From positions 1-64,000 of the forward strand of contig JAZQKX010000020.1 of the NCBI GenBank assembly GCA_045542355.1: a stretch of 64,000 nt of DNA. The letters run 5' to 3'. Shown piece by piece: positions 26,208 to 35,124 of the stretch. The DNA is from UMGS1532 sp045542355. Lineage in GTDB: Bacteria; Bacillota; Clostridia; Oscillospirales; Acutalibacteraceae. The notes beneath the pieces are model-generated. The model saw only the letters and a program-made list of their open reading frames with translations, had not been told where the DNA came from and did not search any database. The first letter of the stretch is position 1. Each line of letters starts with the position of its first letter. The translations under genes were made by a program, and so were the position numbers.

Positions 26208-27208
26208 GCATAGATTTGGGCACTGCCAATACCCTTGTATGCATTAAAAATAAGGGGATTGTTATGAGAGAGCCGTCTGTTGTGGCTTACGACGTAAGAA
26301 ACGATGCGGTTAAGGCTGTGGGTAAGGAAGCCAAGGAAATGATAGGACGTACACCAGGAGCTATAGTTGCTGTTCGCCCCCTAAAGGATGGTGTTATCGC
26401 AGACTTCCACGTTACAGCCGCAATGCTTAAGAGATTCATCAGACAGGCGCTGAGAGGCTCTGTGTTCTCCCGTGCCAGAGTTCTGATTTGCATTCCCGCA
26501 GGTGTTACCGAGGTTGAAAGCAGAGCTGTTTACGATGCCGCAAGAATGGCAGGGTCTGTGGATACCGATTTAATTGAAGAGCCTATGGCAGCTGCTTTAG
26601 GCGCCGGTATCGATATTGAAGATGCAAAGGGTAGCATGATTGTTGACATCGGCGGAGGTACCTCTGAGGTTGCTGTTATTGCCCTGGGAGATATCGTTAC
26701 CGCCCAATCCGTTCGTGTTGCAGGTGATGATTTGGACGAAGCCATTATCAACTTTGTCCGCAAGAAACACAATATGTTAATCGGCGAGAGAACAGCCGAG
26801 GATATTAAAATTAATATCGGTTCTGTGCTCCCTTATGAGGGAGAGCAGACCATCGAGGTGCGAGGAAGAAATCTTCTTGACGGACTGCCCAAGAACATCG
26901 AGATTAGCTCTGAAGAGGTACGTGAGGCAATTTCCGACACAGTTATGCAAATAGTGGATGCAATTCGCTCCACCTTGGAAAAGACTCCGCCCGAACTTGC
27001 CGCCGATATTATCGACAGAGGCATAATGTTAACAGGTGGCGGTGCTTTGCTTCGCGGCATTGACCAGCTTATTTCTCAGGAAACTGGCATATTCGTAACT
27101 GTAGCGGATAATCCACTGGATTGTGTTGTTCTCGGCACATCAAAATGGTTAGACAACGCCACTTCTTTCGACACTTATGCCACAAGAAAAAGTAAAAGAT
27201 ATAGATAA
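26189..27208 (+). CDS. mreB: Rod shape-determining protein MreB
   Basis: Actin-like filament protein that guides lateral wall synthesis. Phosphate-1 motif DIGIDLGTANTLV, phosphate-2 MIVDIGGGTSEVAVI and adenosine-binding LTGGGALLRGI are all present. 339 residues. The ATG lies inside the maf reading frame, with GGAGGG upstream. First of mreB-mreC-mreD-mrdA. Confidence 0.96.
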   Translation: MFSRDIGIDLGTANTLVCIKNKGIVMREPSVVAYDVRNDAVKAVGKEAKEMIGRTPGAIVAVRPLKDGVIADFHVTAAMLKRFIRQALRGSVFSRARVLICIPAGVTEVESRAVYDAARMAGSVDTDLIEEPMAAALGAGIDIEDAKGSMIVDIGGGTSEVAVIALGDIVTAQSVRVAGDDLDEAIINFVRKKHNMLIGERTAEDIKINIGSVLPYEGEQTIEVRGRNLLDGLPKNIEISSEEVREAISDTVMQIVDAIRSTLEKTPPELAADIIDRGIMLTGGGALLRGIDQLISQETGIFVTVADNPLDCVVLGTSKWLDNATSFDTYATRKSKRYR

Positions 27209-27220
27209 AGGTGTTATAAA

Positions 27221-28078
27221 ATGCGTTTTTTCTTTAGAAGCAGACGGTTTAAAATTATATGCGGCATAACTGCAGGGTTGCTGATTGTTTCCATTATTGT
27301 GAGAATAGTCGGCGGTACCATTGCGCCTCATGCCAGTATATTAGGAGCTATTGCTCAACCTTTTCGCTCGTTAGCCACCTATATCAGCAATGAAATTGAG
27401 GATTTCAGGATTAAGCTTAACGAGAGCGAGGCTCTGCTGGAGGAAAACAATAAACTGCAAATCAGGGTAGACGAGCTTACTTCTCAGGTTGTTGAATACG
27501 ATGAACTCAAAAAAGAGAATGAGTTTTTAAAAGAATTTTACGACATCAAGGAGAAACATGATGACTTCATGTTCCAACCCGCGACCCTAATTTCAAGAGA
27601 TAAGGGCGACTCGGGATATATGTTCACCATAAATAAAGGTTCGGTTAATGGTATTTCTGCCAAGGACCCTGTTATAACTGCTTCGGGATTAGTGGGATAC
27701 ATATCCGAGGTAGGCCCCAGCTATTCAAAGGTAACCACAATTCTTAGCGACGATATGAACGTGGGTTGTGTTGACTATAGAACTTCTGACGTGGGAATAG
27801 TAACCGGAGACTCAAGCATTTCATCAAACGGACAGTCAAAGTTTCACAACCTCCCCAGAAGCTGTACGGTAGCTCTTAATGACATTATAGTTACTGCTGG
27901 CGGTGGAATTTTCCCAGAAGGCTTGGTAGTCGGCACTATAAACAGCATTTCCTCCGACGAAAATCAAACCTCTATTACTGCAACTATCGATTGCGCCGCG
28001 GATATTCTTGACCTTAGGGATGTAATGGTAATTACCTATTTCGACGGGCAAGGCTCCATAAACGAAAGCAGGGATTAA
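27221..28078 (+). CDS. mreC: Rod shape-determining protein MreC
   Basis: Membrane-anchored scaffold of the elongasome. One N-terminal span (about residues 12-32), a coiled coil of about 45 residues (about 62-105, from EDFRIKLNESEALLEE), then the beta-rich MreC domain with GDSGYMFTINKGSVNGI and DIIVTAGGGIFPEGLVVG. 285 residues. RBS AAAGGTG. It interacts with MreD and PBP2, which are encoded next. Confidence 0.95.
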   Translation: MRFFFRSRRFKIICGITAGLLIVSIIVRIVGGTIAPHASILGAIAQPFRSLATYISNEIEDFRIKLNESEALLEENNKLQIRVDELTSQVVEYDELKKENEFLKEFYDIKEKHDDFMFQPATLISRDKGDSGYMFTINKGSVNGISAKDPVITASGLVGYISEVGPSYSKVTTILSDDMNVGCVDYRTSDVGIVTGDSSISSNGQSKFHNLPRSCTVALNDIIVTAGGGIFPEGLVVGTINSISSDENQTSITATIDCAADILDLRDVMVITYFDGQGSINESRD

Positions 28079-28079
28079 G

Positions 28080-28586
28080 ATGAAGCAGAGAAACAGCTAC
28101 GATTATCCCTTGCTTATAGTTTTCGGGTTTATTTTCTTTTTTATATACATCATTCAGTATACCGACGGTATCTCTCATGAGTCGGCAGGTAGCTTTCCTC
28201 AGTTGATGTTACCTGCGGCAATCTTTTGCGGAATGTATTGGGATGATAAGATTGGAGCAATATTCGGTTTGGTGTTAGGAAGCGTTGTTGATGCTGTTAG
28301 CGCTAATACTATATGCTATAATTCAATTGTTCTAATGCTTATGGGATATATTAGCGGTGTACTCATCACCAAAATTATTAATAATAATTTTCGAGCTTCA
28401 CTTATACTCACTTTAGGCTCCGCTCTTGTTTATTATTTCGGATATTGGTGCATAAACGGATTTGAATCCCAGTATCTTTCGCAATACTATATAAAGTTGG
28501 TATTTCTTACTGTGGTTGCTTCTATTCCTCTGTATTGGGGAATGAAGCTTATTATCGGCATAAGAAAAAAGATGCTTCCAAACTAA
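28080..28586 (+). CDS. mreD: Rod shape-determining protein MreD
   Basis: Small polytopic membrane partner of MreC with about five hydrophobic segments. The sequence is poorly conserved, as is usual for MreD, so the name rests on its size (168 residues), topology and position between mreC and mrdA. It starts two bases after the mreC stop. A hydrophilic PxLMLPAAIFCGMYW turn after the first span and the GLVLGSVVDAVS segment fit the family. Confidence 0.88.
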   Translation: MKQRNSYDYPLLIVFGFIFFFIYIIQYTDGISHESAGSFPQLMLPAAIFCGMYWDDKIGAIFGLVLGSVVDAVSANTICYNSIVLMLMGYISGVLITKIINNNFRASLILTLGSALVYYFGYWCINGFESQYLSQYYIKLVFLTVVASIPLYWGMKLIIGIRKKMLPN

Positions 28587-28615
28587 TAATTTTTTAAAAG
28601 GTAGGTGACAAAACA

Positions 28616-30610
28616 ATGAGAAGCAAGAAAAAAGCAGACAAACGAACTGTTGTTTTGTCGCTTATATTAGTCGCTGTAATAGTTGCGTTCAGCTCACGTG
28701 TTTTTCAACTTCAGATTACCGACCGAGATTTTTATCTTGCACAGGCGAATGGTATAACAAGAAGAACCACTGTAATTAAAGCGCCCCGCGGTGAAATACT
28801 CGACACCTACGGCAGACCAATAGCGGTAAACCGAGATGGATATAATATCACCTTCAACCGCGCCTACATTGATATGGATAATATCAATAATACCATAAGC
28901 ATTTTAACGGGTTATTTAAAGCAAAAGGGTGTTGAATGGATAGACGAGCTTCCCATAAAACTTAACTCGGTTGCATTCGATGGTGAAGATAGCGAAGTTG
29001 TTACCCTGAAATCTAAGTTGGGACTCAATAGCTACGCCACCGCCGAAAACTGTTTTGACAGTATGGTAAAGCGGTATGAATTAGAGGGAGTTGATAGGGA
29101 ACTTCAGCGTACCATAATGGGTGTTAGATACACCATGGAGTTAAAAGATTTTTCTGTTTCCTTGCCCTACACCTTTGCAGAGGATGTAGGAGACGAGATT
29201 ATGACCGCCATCTATGAAACTAAAAGTGAGTTTCAGGGGGTTGAGGTTACAACAGTTCCCATGAGAGAATATATGGACGGCAATATTGCCACTCATATAA
29301 TCGGAAGCGTTGGCTCGATAAGAGCTGAGGAGTGGGAGGACTATAAGAAAAAAGGCTATTCTTATAACGATACTGTTGGTATCAGCGGAATAGAATATGC
29401 CTATGAGGAGTTTTTAAGAGGTAAGGATGGAGAGGTTACCTACAAGCTGGATAGCACAGGTAATATCATATCTTCTGAAATTACCAAAGAGGCCGTTGCA
29501 GGAAACACCCTTATCCTCTCGTTGGATAAGACCCTTCAGCTTGTTGCTCAGAACAGCCTTGAAAAGCTTATCAAGGAGCTTAATAGCAAGAATAGTGAAA
29601 TCACAAGTGGCTCGGTGGTGGTTGCAAATGTAAAGACCGGTAACATTCTCACCGCCGCAAACTATCCCAGTTATACCATGGAGCAATACGAGAAAGAATA
29701 TGATAAGCTGGTTGCAGATGAGGATATGCCGCTTTTAAATCGTGCATTCCAAGGTGTTTATCCCCCGGGCTCTACCTTTAAACCAGCCATTGCTACGATA
29801 GGTCTCCAGCTCAATAAAATCACCGCATCAGAAACCCTATATTGTAGCAGTGTATATAGATATTTCGATGACTACCAACCGGTTTGCATGGGCTATCATA
29901 AAGATGTAAATCTTACAAGTGCGCTTTCGGTTTCCTGTAACTGCTATTTCTATGAATTAGGCAGAAGAATAGGCATAACCGATATGAATAAATACTGTCT
30001 GCAATATGGACTTGGCAGTAGCACAGGGGTGGAAATTCCCGAGAGTACAGGTGTCCTTGCAGGTTCAGATTATTCCGAAAGCATCGGCTCAACCTGGTCT
30101 CCCGGTATGACACTTCAGGCGGCTATCGGTCAGTCAGACAATATGTTTTCACCGTTACAGCTGTGTATGTATACTTCCACTATTGCTAACAATGGGGTGA
30201 GATACAAAGCAAGTCTCTTAAAAAAAGTAATGAATTATTCATTAACCAAGACTGTATACGAATACGAGCCTACTATTCTTAATAAAATTGATTTTAGCAA
30301 ATCTGTCTTCTCCACGGTAAAAGAGGGTATGCTTTCAGTTACAACAGAGGGTACAGGTAGCTCAATATTCGATGATTACGACATCAAAGTCGGTGGTAAG
30401 AGCGGTACTGCGGAAAACGCGGGCGGTGACCATAGTGTGTTCGTTGCATTTGCCCCCTTTGATTCTCCCGAAATTACAGTTTCGGTTGTCATCGAACACG
30501 GATTGAAGAGCTATGTCAGCGCATCTCTTGTTAAAGAAATATTTGACGAGTACTTTTTAAAGCAATACGGCAAGGAAAATGATCCCTCTCTTGATAAAAT
30601 TTTGCAATAA
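28616..30610 (+). CDS. mrdA: Penicillin-binding protein 2 (elongasome transpeptidase)
   Basis: Class B PBP that crosslinks lateral peptidoglycan with MreC and RodA. One N-terminal span (about 12-32), then the PBP dimer domain with RGEILDTYGRPIA, then the transpeptidase. Active-site motifs are STFK with nucleophile Ser386, SCN (about residue 440) and KSGT near 597. 664 residues. RBS AAAGGTAGGTGA. No rodA follows in the window, though the two are usually adjacent. Confidence 0.93.
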   Translation: MRSKKKADKRTVVLSLILVAVIVAFSSRVFQLQITDRDFYLAQANGITRRTTVIKAPRGEILDTYGRPIAVNRDGYNITFNRAYIDMDNINNTISILTGYLKQKGVEWIDELPIKLNSVAFDGEDSEVVTLKSKLGLNSYATAENCFDSMVKRYELEGVDRELQRTIMGVRYTMELKDFSVSLPYTFAEDVGDEIMTAIYETKSEFQGVEVTTVPMREYMDGNIATHIIGSVGSIRAEEWEDYKKKGYSYNDTVGISGIEYAYEEFLRGKDGEVTYKLDSTGNIISSEITKEAVAGNTLILSLDKTLQLVAQNSLEKLIKELNSKNSEITSGSVVVANVKTGNILTAANYPSYTMEQYEKEYDKLVADEDMPLLNRAFQGVYPPGSTFKPAIATIGLQLNKITASETLYCSSVYRYFDDYQPVCMGYHKDVNLTSALSVSCNCYFYELGRRIGITDMNKYCLQYGLGSSTGVEIPESTGVLAGSDYSESIGSTWSPGMTLQAAIGQSDNMFSPLQLCMYTSTIANNGVRYKASLLKKVMNYSLTKTVYEYEPTILNKIDFSKSVFSTVKEGMLSVTTEGTGSSIFDDYDIKVGGKSGTAENAGGDHSVFVAFAPFDSPEITVSVVIEHGLKSYVSASLVKEIFDEYFLKQYGKENDPSLDKILQ

Positions 30611-30615
30611 GTAAC

Positions 30616-30644
30616 TTTACATTTTTTTAAAGCTATGCTATAAT
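30616..30644 (+). promoter_or_regulatory. Promoter of minD-mgsA
   Basis: TTTACA (30616-30621), 17 bp, TATAAT (30639-30644), with a TG-extension (30636-30637). It allows minD to be expressed apart from the mre operon. Confidence 0.65.
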
Positions 30645-30672
30645 TAACTATACAATTTTGGAGGTAACCCTA

Positions 30673-31404
30673 TTGGGACTTTTAACAGTTATTGCTTCGG
30701 GAAAGGGTGGCTCAGGTAAATCTACCTGCTCTATTGGTTTAGCCACAGCCCTTTCAAAACGGGGACGCAGGGTTTTACTGATTGATATTGATGAGGGTTT
30801 GCGGTGTCTTGACCTTATGCTGGGAGTCAGTGATAAGTTGGTTTTCGATTTGAGCGACATTCTTAACTACAATAAAGAGCTTGAAGATGTTGTGCTGAAG
30901 GTCAATGATAAGATTGATTTAATCGCTGCGCCAAGTGAAATCAACGCTTTCAGTAAAACTGATTTTGGCAAGTTCCTTTATAAAATGACCGACATATACG
31001 ACAATGTATTGGTGGATTGTCCCGCGGGTATTGACCCTGTTTTCTATAAAGCAATCCCGCCTTTTGCAGATGTTTTGATTGTTGAGTCTCTTGATATGAT
31101 TGGCTGTAGAAGCGCATCGGTTTTATACAATATGCTTGAGGAAGCGGGAATTAGGCATAAATATCTCATCATCAATAAGTTTGATTATTTTGTTTTAAAG
31201 AAAAACCCGAATCTCACCTTGGACGAAATAATTGACAAGTCAGGACTTATGCTCAAGGGTATCGTTCCTCTGGATACTTCTCTTGGCATACTCAGTCTGG
31301 AGGGTAAGCTATATACAAAAAGCTATGCGTATAAGGCCTTTTCCAGAATTGCAGACAGATTAGAGGGAAAGAATGTTCCCTTGCCATCACTGAACAATTT
31401 GTAA
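30673..31404 (+). CDS. minD: MinD family ParA/MinD ATPase
   Basis: Deviant Walker A ATPase that positions the division septum by binding membrane with ATP. The motif is SGKGGSGKST near residue 10, followed by LIDIDEGLRCLDLMLG and VDCPAGID. TTG 30673 is chosen because GGAGGT (30660-30665) ends seven bases before it. 243 residues. The C-terminus does not show a clear amphipathic membrane-targeting helix like that of MinD (it ends LEGKNVPLPSLNNL). minC and minE are missing next to it, which makes the division role less certain. Confidence 0.85.
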   Translation: MGLLTVIASGKGGSGKSTCSIGLATALSKRGRRVLLIDIDEGLRCLDLMLGVSDKLVFDLSDILNYNKELEDVVLKVNDKIDLIAAPSEINAFSKTDFGKFLYKMTDIYDNVLVDCPAGIDPVFYKAIPPFADVLIVESLDMIGCRSASVLYNMLEEAGIRHKYLIINKFDYFVLKKNPNLTLDEIIDKSGLMLKGIVPLDTSLGILSLEGKLYTKSYAYKAFSRIADRLEGKNVPLPSLNNL

Positions 31405-31424
31405 TTTATCTTAGGAGTGATATA

Positions 31425-31832
31425 ATGAACATTGCATTGATAGCACATGATGCAAAAAAAGAATTGATGGTACAGTTTTGTATCGCTTATTGCGGAGTTC
31501 TTAGCCGTCACAATCTGTTGGCAACAGGCACCACTGGTAAGCTCATTTCTGAGGCAACAGGTTTGGAGGTTATCAAGTTTTTAAGTGGTGATCAGGGCGG
31601 AGCACAGCAAATAGCTGCAAGAATTGGTTGCGATGAGATAGATTTAGTTCTTTTGTTCAGAGATCCTCTTAATCCTAAGCCACACGAACCCGATGAAATG
31701 TCAATATTAAGGCTCTGTGATGTACATAATATCCCTGTAGCAACCAACATCGCCGCCGCTGAAATGCTTATCCATGGTCTCGAAAGAGGAGACCTTGATT
31801 GGCGCGACATTGTCAGGGCTGACAAGATATAA
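31425..31832 (+). CDS. mgsA: Methylglyoxal synthase-like protein MgsA
   Basis: Family enzyme that turns dihydroxyacetone phosphate into methylglyoxal. The phosphate loop ATGTTGKL, the IAHD motif (His8, Asp9), FRDPL and KPHEPDE (His and Asp of the active site) are conserved. The loop that normally reads GPxGGDQQ, with catalytic Asp71 in E. coli, reads GDQGGAQQ here: alanine (residue 60) replaces that aspartate and a new Asp appears four residues before it. 135 residues. The mre/min-mgsA neighbourhood is conserved in Clostridia, so it is orthologous by position even if the activity needs checking. Confidence 0.85.
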   Translation: MNIALIAHDAKKELMVQFCIAYCGVLSRHNLLATGTTGKLISEATGLEVIKFLSGDQGGAQQIAARIGCDEIDLVLLFRDPLNPKPHEPDEMSILRLCDVHNIPVATNIAAAEMLIHGLERGDLDWRDIVRADKI

Positions 31833-31839
31833 CTATAAT
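31810..31839 (+). promoter_or_regulatory. Putative hisS promoter with palindrome over the -35
   Basis: TTGTCA (31810-31815), 18 bp, TATAAT (31834-31839), inside the last codons of mgsA. The -35 is the left half of a perfect palindrome, TTGTCAG-GG-CTGACAA (31810-31825), a possible operator. Confidence 0.45.
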
Positions 31840-31862
31840 AGGGCGGTGTGTTGCCGCCCTAT
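31838..31862 (+). promoter_or_regulatory. Hairpin between mgsA and hisS
   Basis: ATAGGGCGG (31838-31846) pairs perfectly with CCGCCCTAT (31854-31862). The next bases (ACTTGTG) are not T-rich, so it is not a strong intrinsic terminator. It could be a 5'-UTR stem of hisS. No T-box motif is visible. Confidence 0.6.
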
Positions 31863-31895
31863 ACTTGTGAAATACTTTTGATTGGAAGATTGATT

Positions 31896-33221
31896 ATGGC
31901 AGAAATTAATAAAGCTCCTCGCGGTACTGCTGATGTATTGCCCGAAGCATCCTATAAATGGCAATATGTAGAAAAAGCTATGCTGGAAACTGCGTCTTTG
32001 TTTGGATTCCGTGAGGTACGCACCCCTATATTTGAACATACGGAGGTTTTCTCACGCAGTGTAGGTGATACCACAGATGTTGTGCAAAAGGAGATGTACA
32101 CCTTTTTAGATAAGGGTAACCGCTCAATAACCCTACGTCCCGAAATGACAGCTGGTACTGTGCGCTCGGTTATAGAGCATGGAGTTATTAACAGCGCTCT
32201 CCCTGCAAAGACCTGTTATATTGGTCCTTGTTTCAGATATGAAAAGCCACAAGCTGGTAGATTGCGTGAGTTCCATCAGTTTGGCGTTGAGTGTTTCGGC
32301 GCCGCTTCACCTGCGGCTGACGCTGAAATAATTCTTTTGGCGAACAGTATACTCAACCGTTTGGGTATAAAGGATATTTCCTTAGAGATAAATTCCATTG
32401 GCTGTCCCGAGTGCCGTGCCAGATTTAATACCGCATTAAAGAACTACTTCAATGAGCATCTCTCGGAGCTTTGCGGTACCTGTGCTGAAAGACTGGATAG
32501 AAACCCAATGCGTATATTTGACTGTAAATCACCTGTTTGCGGTGAAATCTGCAAGGACGCTCCCGTTATGCTGGAGTTCCTTTGTGACGAGTGCAAGGAA
32601 CATTTTGAGGCTGTTAAACGCCACCTCGATGCGGCTGAGATTCCCTTTACTATTAATCCAAAGATTGTAAGAGGACTTGATTATTACACTCGCACTGTGT
32701 TCGAGTTTGTATCAGGCTCTATCGGCGCCCAGTCAACTGTTTGCGGAGGCGGAAGATACGACGGACTCGTTTCTCAGATGGGAGGTCAGTTCACTCCATC
32801 TTTAGGCTTCGCCATGGGTATCGAAAGACTTCTTATGGTTATGGAAAATCAGGGAATAGAATTTCCTGAGCCTGAGAAGTGCGATGTATATATTGCCTCT
32901 ATGGGTGATAACGCCGGTGTTTATGCCACAAAACTTGCATCTATGCTGAGAGCAGAGGGCTTCTCCGCCGAGGTTGATTTGGCTGGTAGAAGTGTTAAGG
33001 CGCAGATGAAATATGCCAATAAAATCGGCGCTAACTTCAGTATTGTTATCGGTGATGATGAGTTGAACTCAAAAAAGGCAACCCTTAGTAATACAGAAAC
33101 TTGGGAAAAAATTGAGGTATCCCTGCCTGACGGTCTGGTTGAGGCAGTCTATAAAAACAAGCTTGATTCTGCTTTTGAGGATTTGGCGGATTCTGTGGAT
33201 TTTCTACAGAATAAAGAATAA
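31896..33221 (+). CDS. hisS: Histidyl-tRNA synthetase
   Basis: Class II synthetase charging tRNA-His, a copy of which lies at 53616-53693 in this window. Motif 2 region TLRPEMTAGTVRSVIEHG, with RYEKPQAGRLREFHQFG; the histidine-specific GLDYYTRTVFEF and motif 3 GFAMGIERLL are clear. ATG 31896 begins MAEINKAPRGT; an in-frame start at 31848 would cover the upstream hairpin and lacks an RBS. 441 residues. aspS follows 32 bases later, the usual hisS-aspS order. Confidence 0.96.
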   Translation: MAEINKAPRGTADVLPEASYKWQYVEKAMLETASLFGFREVRTPIFEHTEVFSRSVGDTTDVVQKEMYTFLDKGNRSITLRPEMTAGTVRSVIEHGVINSALPAKTCYIGPCFRYEKPQAGRLREFHQFGVECFGAASPAADAEIILLANSILNRLGIKDISLEINSIGCPECRARFNTALKNYFNEHLSELCGTCAERLDRNPMRIFDCKSPVCGEICKDAPVMLEFLCDECKEHFEAVKRHLDAAEIPFTINPKIVRGLDYYTRTVFEFVSGSIGAQSTVCGGGRYDGLVSQMGGQFTPSLGFAMGIERLLMVMENQGIEFPEPEKCDVYIASMGDNAGVYATKLASMLRAEGFSAEVDLAGRSVKAQMKYANKIGANFSIVIGDDELNSKKATLSNTETWEKIEVSLPDGLVEAVYKNKLDSAFEDLADSVDFLQNKE

Positions 33222-33253
33222 ATATTTTATATCCACAAGGATTGGTGACTTTT

Positions 33254-35044
33254 ATGTTAGATACAATGAATGGCTTAAAAAGAACCCACTATTGCGGCAC
33301 CCTCACAACCGATAATGAGGAGCAGGAGGTTGTCGTTTGCGGATGGGTTCAAAAGCAGAGAGACTTAGGTCAGCTTATTTTCATTGATTTGAGAGACAGA
33401 ACCGGTATTATCCAGTTGGCTTTTGACGATAATACCGATAAAGAAATTTTCGATAAAGCCTTTGTTGTTCGTTCCGAATTTGTATTGATGGCAAAGGGTG
33501 TGGTACGTCATCGCTCTGCCGAAAACAACGAAATTCCCACAGGTAAGATTGAAATATTTGTTACCGATTTAAGGGTGTTGGGCAAGGCAGAAACTCCGCC
33601 CTTTGAAATTCTTGATTCAACAGGCGCAAAAGAGGAACTTCGTCTTAAATACCGCTATCTGGATTTAAGAAGACCCAGTCTGCAGAATAATCTTTTGCTT
33701 CGTCATAAGATTGTTAAGGTAGCACGGGATTACTATGACGAGCAAGGCTTCATCGAGGTAGAAACTCCTGTTCTCATTAAGTCTACCCCCGAGGGTGCGA
33801 GAGACTATCTTGTACCATCCCGCATACATGAGGGTAAATTCTTCGCCCTTCCTCAGTCTCCCCAGATGTACAAACAGTTGCTTATGGTGTCTGGTGTAGA
33901 CCGATATATGCAGATTGCCCGTTGCTTCCGCGACGAGGACCTACGTGCAGACCGCCAACCTGAGTTTACTCAGATTGACCTTGAAATGTCTTTCGTTGAT
34001 ATGGAGGACGTGCTTTCCTGTAATGAGGGCTTTATAGTTCGTCTCTTTAAAGAGGTTATGAACATTGATATTCCCACACCGTTGCCTCGCATGAGATATG
34101 TGGATGCGATGGAGCAATACGGCTCAGATAAGCCCGACACTCGTTTCGATATGAAAATTGTTGATGTGTCAGATGCAGTTAAGGATTGCGGATTCTCGGT
34201 ATTCTCAGGGGCTATTGCAAACGGTGGAACAGTTCGCGCAATAACCGCTAAAAACGGAGCTTCTGTTCTTACACGCAAGGAAATCGATAAGCTTACCGAA
34301 ATGGTAAAAGGCATAGGTGCTAAGGGTCTCGGCTATATCAGATGGGTAGAGGATACCCCAACCTGTTCCTTTGCTAAGTTTATGACCGAGGAAGAAATGA
34401 ACGGCATCTACGCATTGACTGGCGCCGAAAAGGGCGACGTTGTATTCTTTATTGCCGACAAAAAGAGCCTCACTCTTTCGGTGTTGGGCGCTCTCCGTTT
34501 GGAGGTGGCAAAGAAGCTGGATATTATTCCTGAGAATAAGTGGAACTTTCTTTGGATTACTGAATTCCCATTCTTTGAATACGATGAAGAAACAGGCTCA
34601 TATGTTGCAATGCACCATCCTTTCACTTCGCCTATGGATGACAGTATTCAGTATCTTGATTCAGCGCCTGAAAAAGTTTTCGCTAAGTGTTACGATTTAG
34701 TGCTGAATGGTGTTGAGCTTTCCAGCGGTTCGATAAGAATTACTGACCCCGCGCTCCAGAACAAAATGTTCTCGGCTCTCGGCATGAGTGATGAGGAAGC
34801 AAATGAAAAGTTTGGTTTCCTTATCGATGCTTTCAAATACGGAGCTCCTCCTCATGGCGGTATGGGTATAGGTCTCGATAGATTGTGTATGCTGATGCTG
34901 GGTTGTGAATCTTTACGAGAGGTTATCGCATTCCCAAAGGTTGCCAATTCCGGAGAGCTTATGAGTGGCGCACCTGCTGAGGTTGATGAGCAACAGCTTC
35001 TCGATCTTTCAATTGCAGTCGTTCCATCAAAATCTGAGGAATAA
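33254..35044 (+). CDS. aspS: Aspartyl-tRNA synthetase (bacterial type)
   Basis: Class II synthetase. OB-fold anticodon-binding domain at the N-terminus (VVVCGWVQKQRDLGQLIFIDLRD), motif 2 RCFRDEDLRADRQPEFTQID, the bacterial GAD insert in the middle, and motif 3 GAPPHGGMGIGLDRLCM. About 596 residues, normal for the bacterial form. The exact start is a little uncertain: ATG 33254 is preferred, and ATG 33266 (beginning MNGLKRTHYCG) is also near the family start. Whether it also charges tRNA-Asn cannot be judged here. Confidence 0.96.
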   Translation: MLDTMNGLKRTHYCGTLTTDNEEQEVVVCGWVQKQRDLGQLIFIDLRDRTGIIQLAFDDNTDKEIFDKAFVVRSEFVLMAKGVVRHRSAENNEIPTGKIEIFVTDLRVLGKAETPPFEILDSTGAKEELRLKYRYLDLRRPSLQNNLLLRHKIVKVARDYYDEQGFIEVETPVLIKSTPEGARDYLVPSRIHEGKFFALPQSPQMYKQLLMVSGVDRYMQIARCFRDEDLRADRQPEFTQIDLEMSFVDMEDVLSCNEGFIVRLFKEVMNIDIPTPLPRMRYVDAMEQYGSDKPDTRFDMKIVDVSDAVKDCGFSVFSGAIANGGTVRAITAKNGASVLTRKEIDKLTEMVKGIGAKGLGYIRWVEDTPTCSFAKFMTEEEMNGIYALTGAEKGDVVFFIADKKSLTLSVLGALRLEVAKKLDIIPENKWNFLWITEFPFFEYDEETGSYVAMHHPFTSPMDDSIQYLDSAPEKVFAKCYDLVLNGVELSSGSIRITDPALQNKMFSALGMSDEEANEKFGFLIDAFKYGAPPHGGMGIGLDRLCMLMLGCESLREVIAFPKVANSGELMSGAPAEVDEQQLLDLSIAVVPSKSEE

Positions 35045-35082
35045 GCAAAGGTAAAAACTAATAATAATTAATTAGATAAGAA

Positions 35083-35114
35083 AAAAGCTATCGGATTTCA
35101 AGCCGATAGCTTTT
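35083..35114. terminator. Bidirectional terminator after aspS
   Basis: AAAAGCTATCGG (35083-35094) pairs with CCGATAGCTTTT (35103-35114) around an eight-base loop. It serves aspS and the convergent AbrB-like gene. Confidence 0.9.
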
Positions 35115-35124
35115 GGTTTGACTG

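Noticed and set aside
31840..31895. T-box riboswitch before hisS
   Set aside because: The leader is too short and lacks the T-box and specifier structure.
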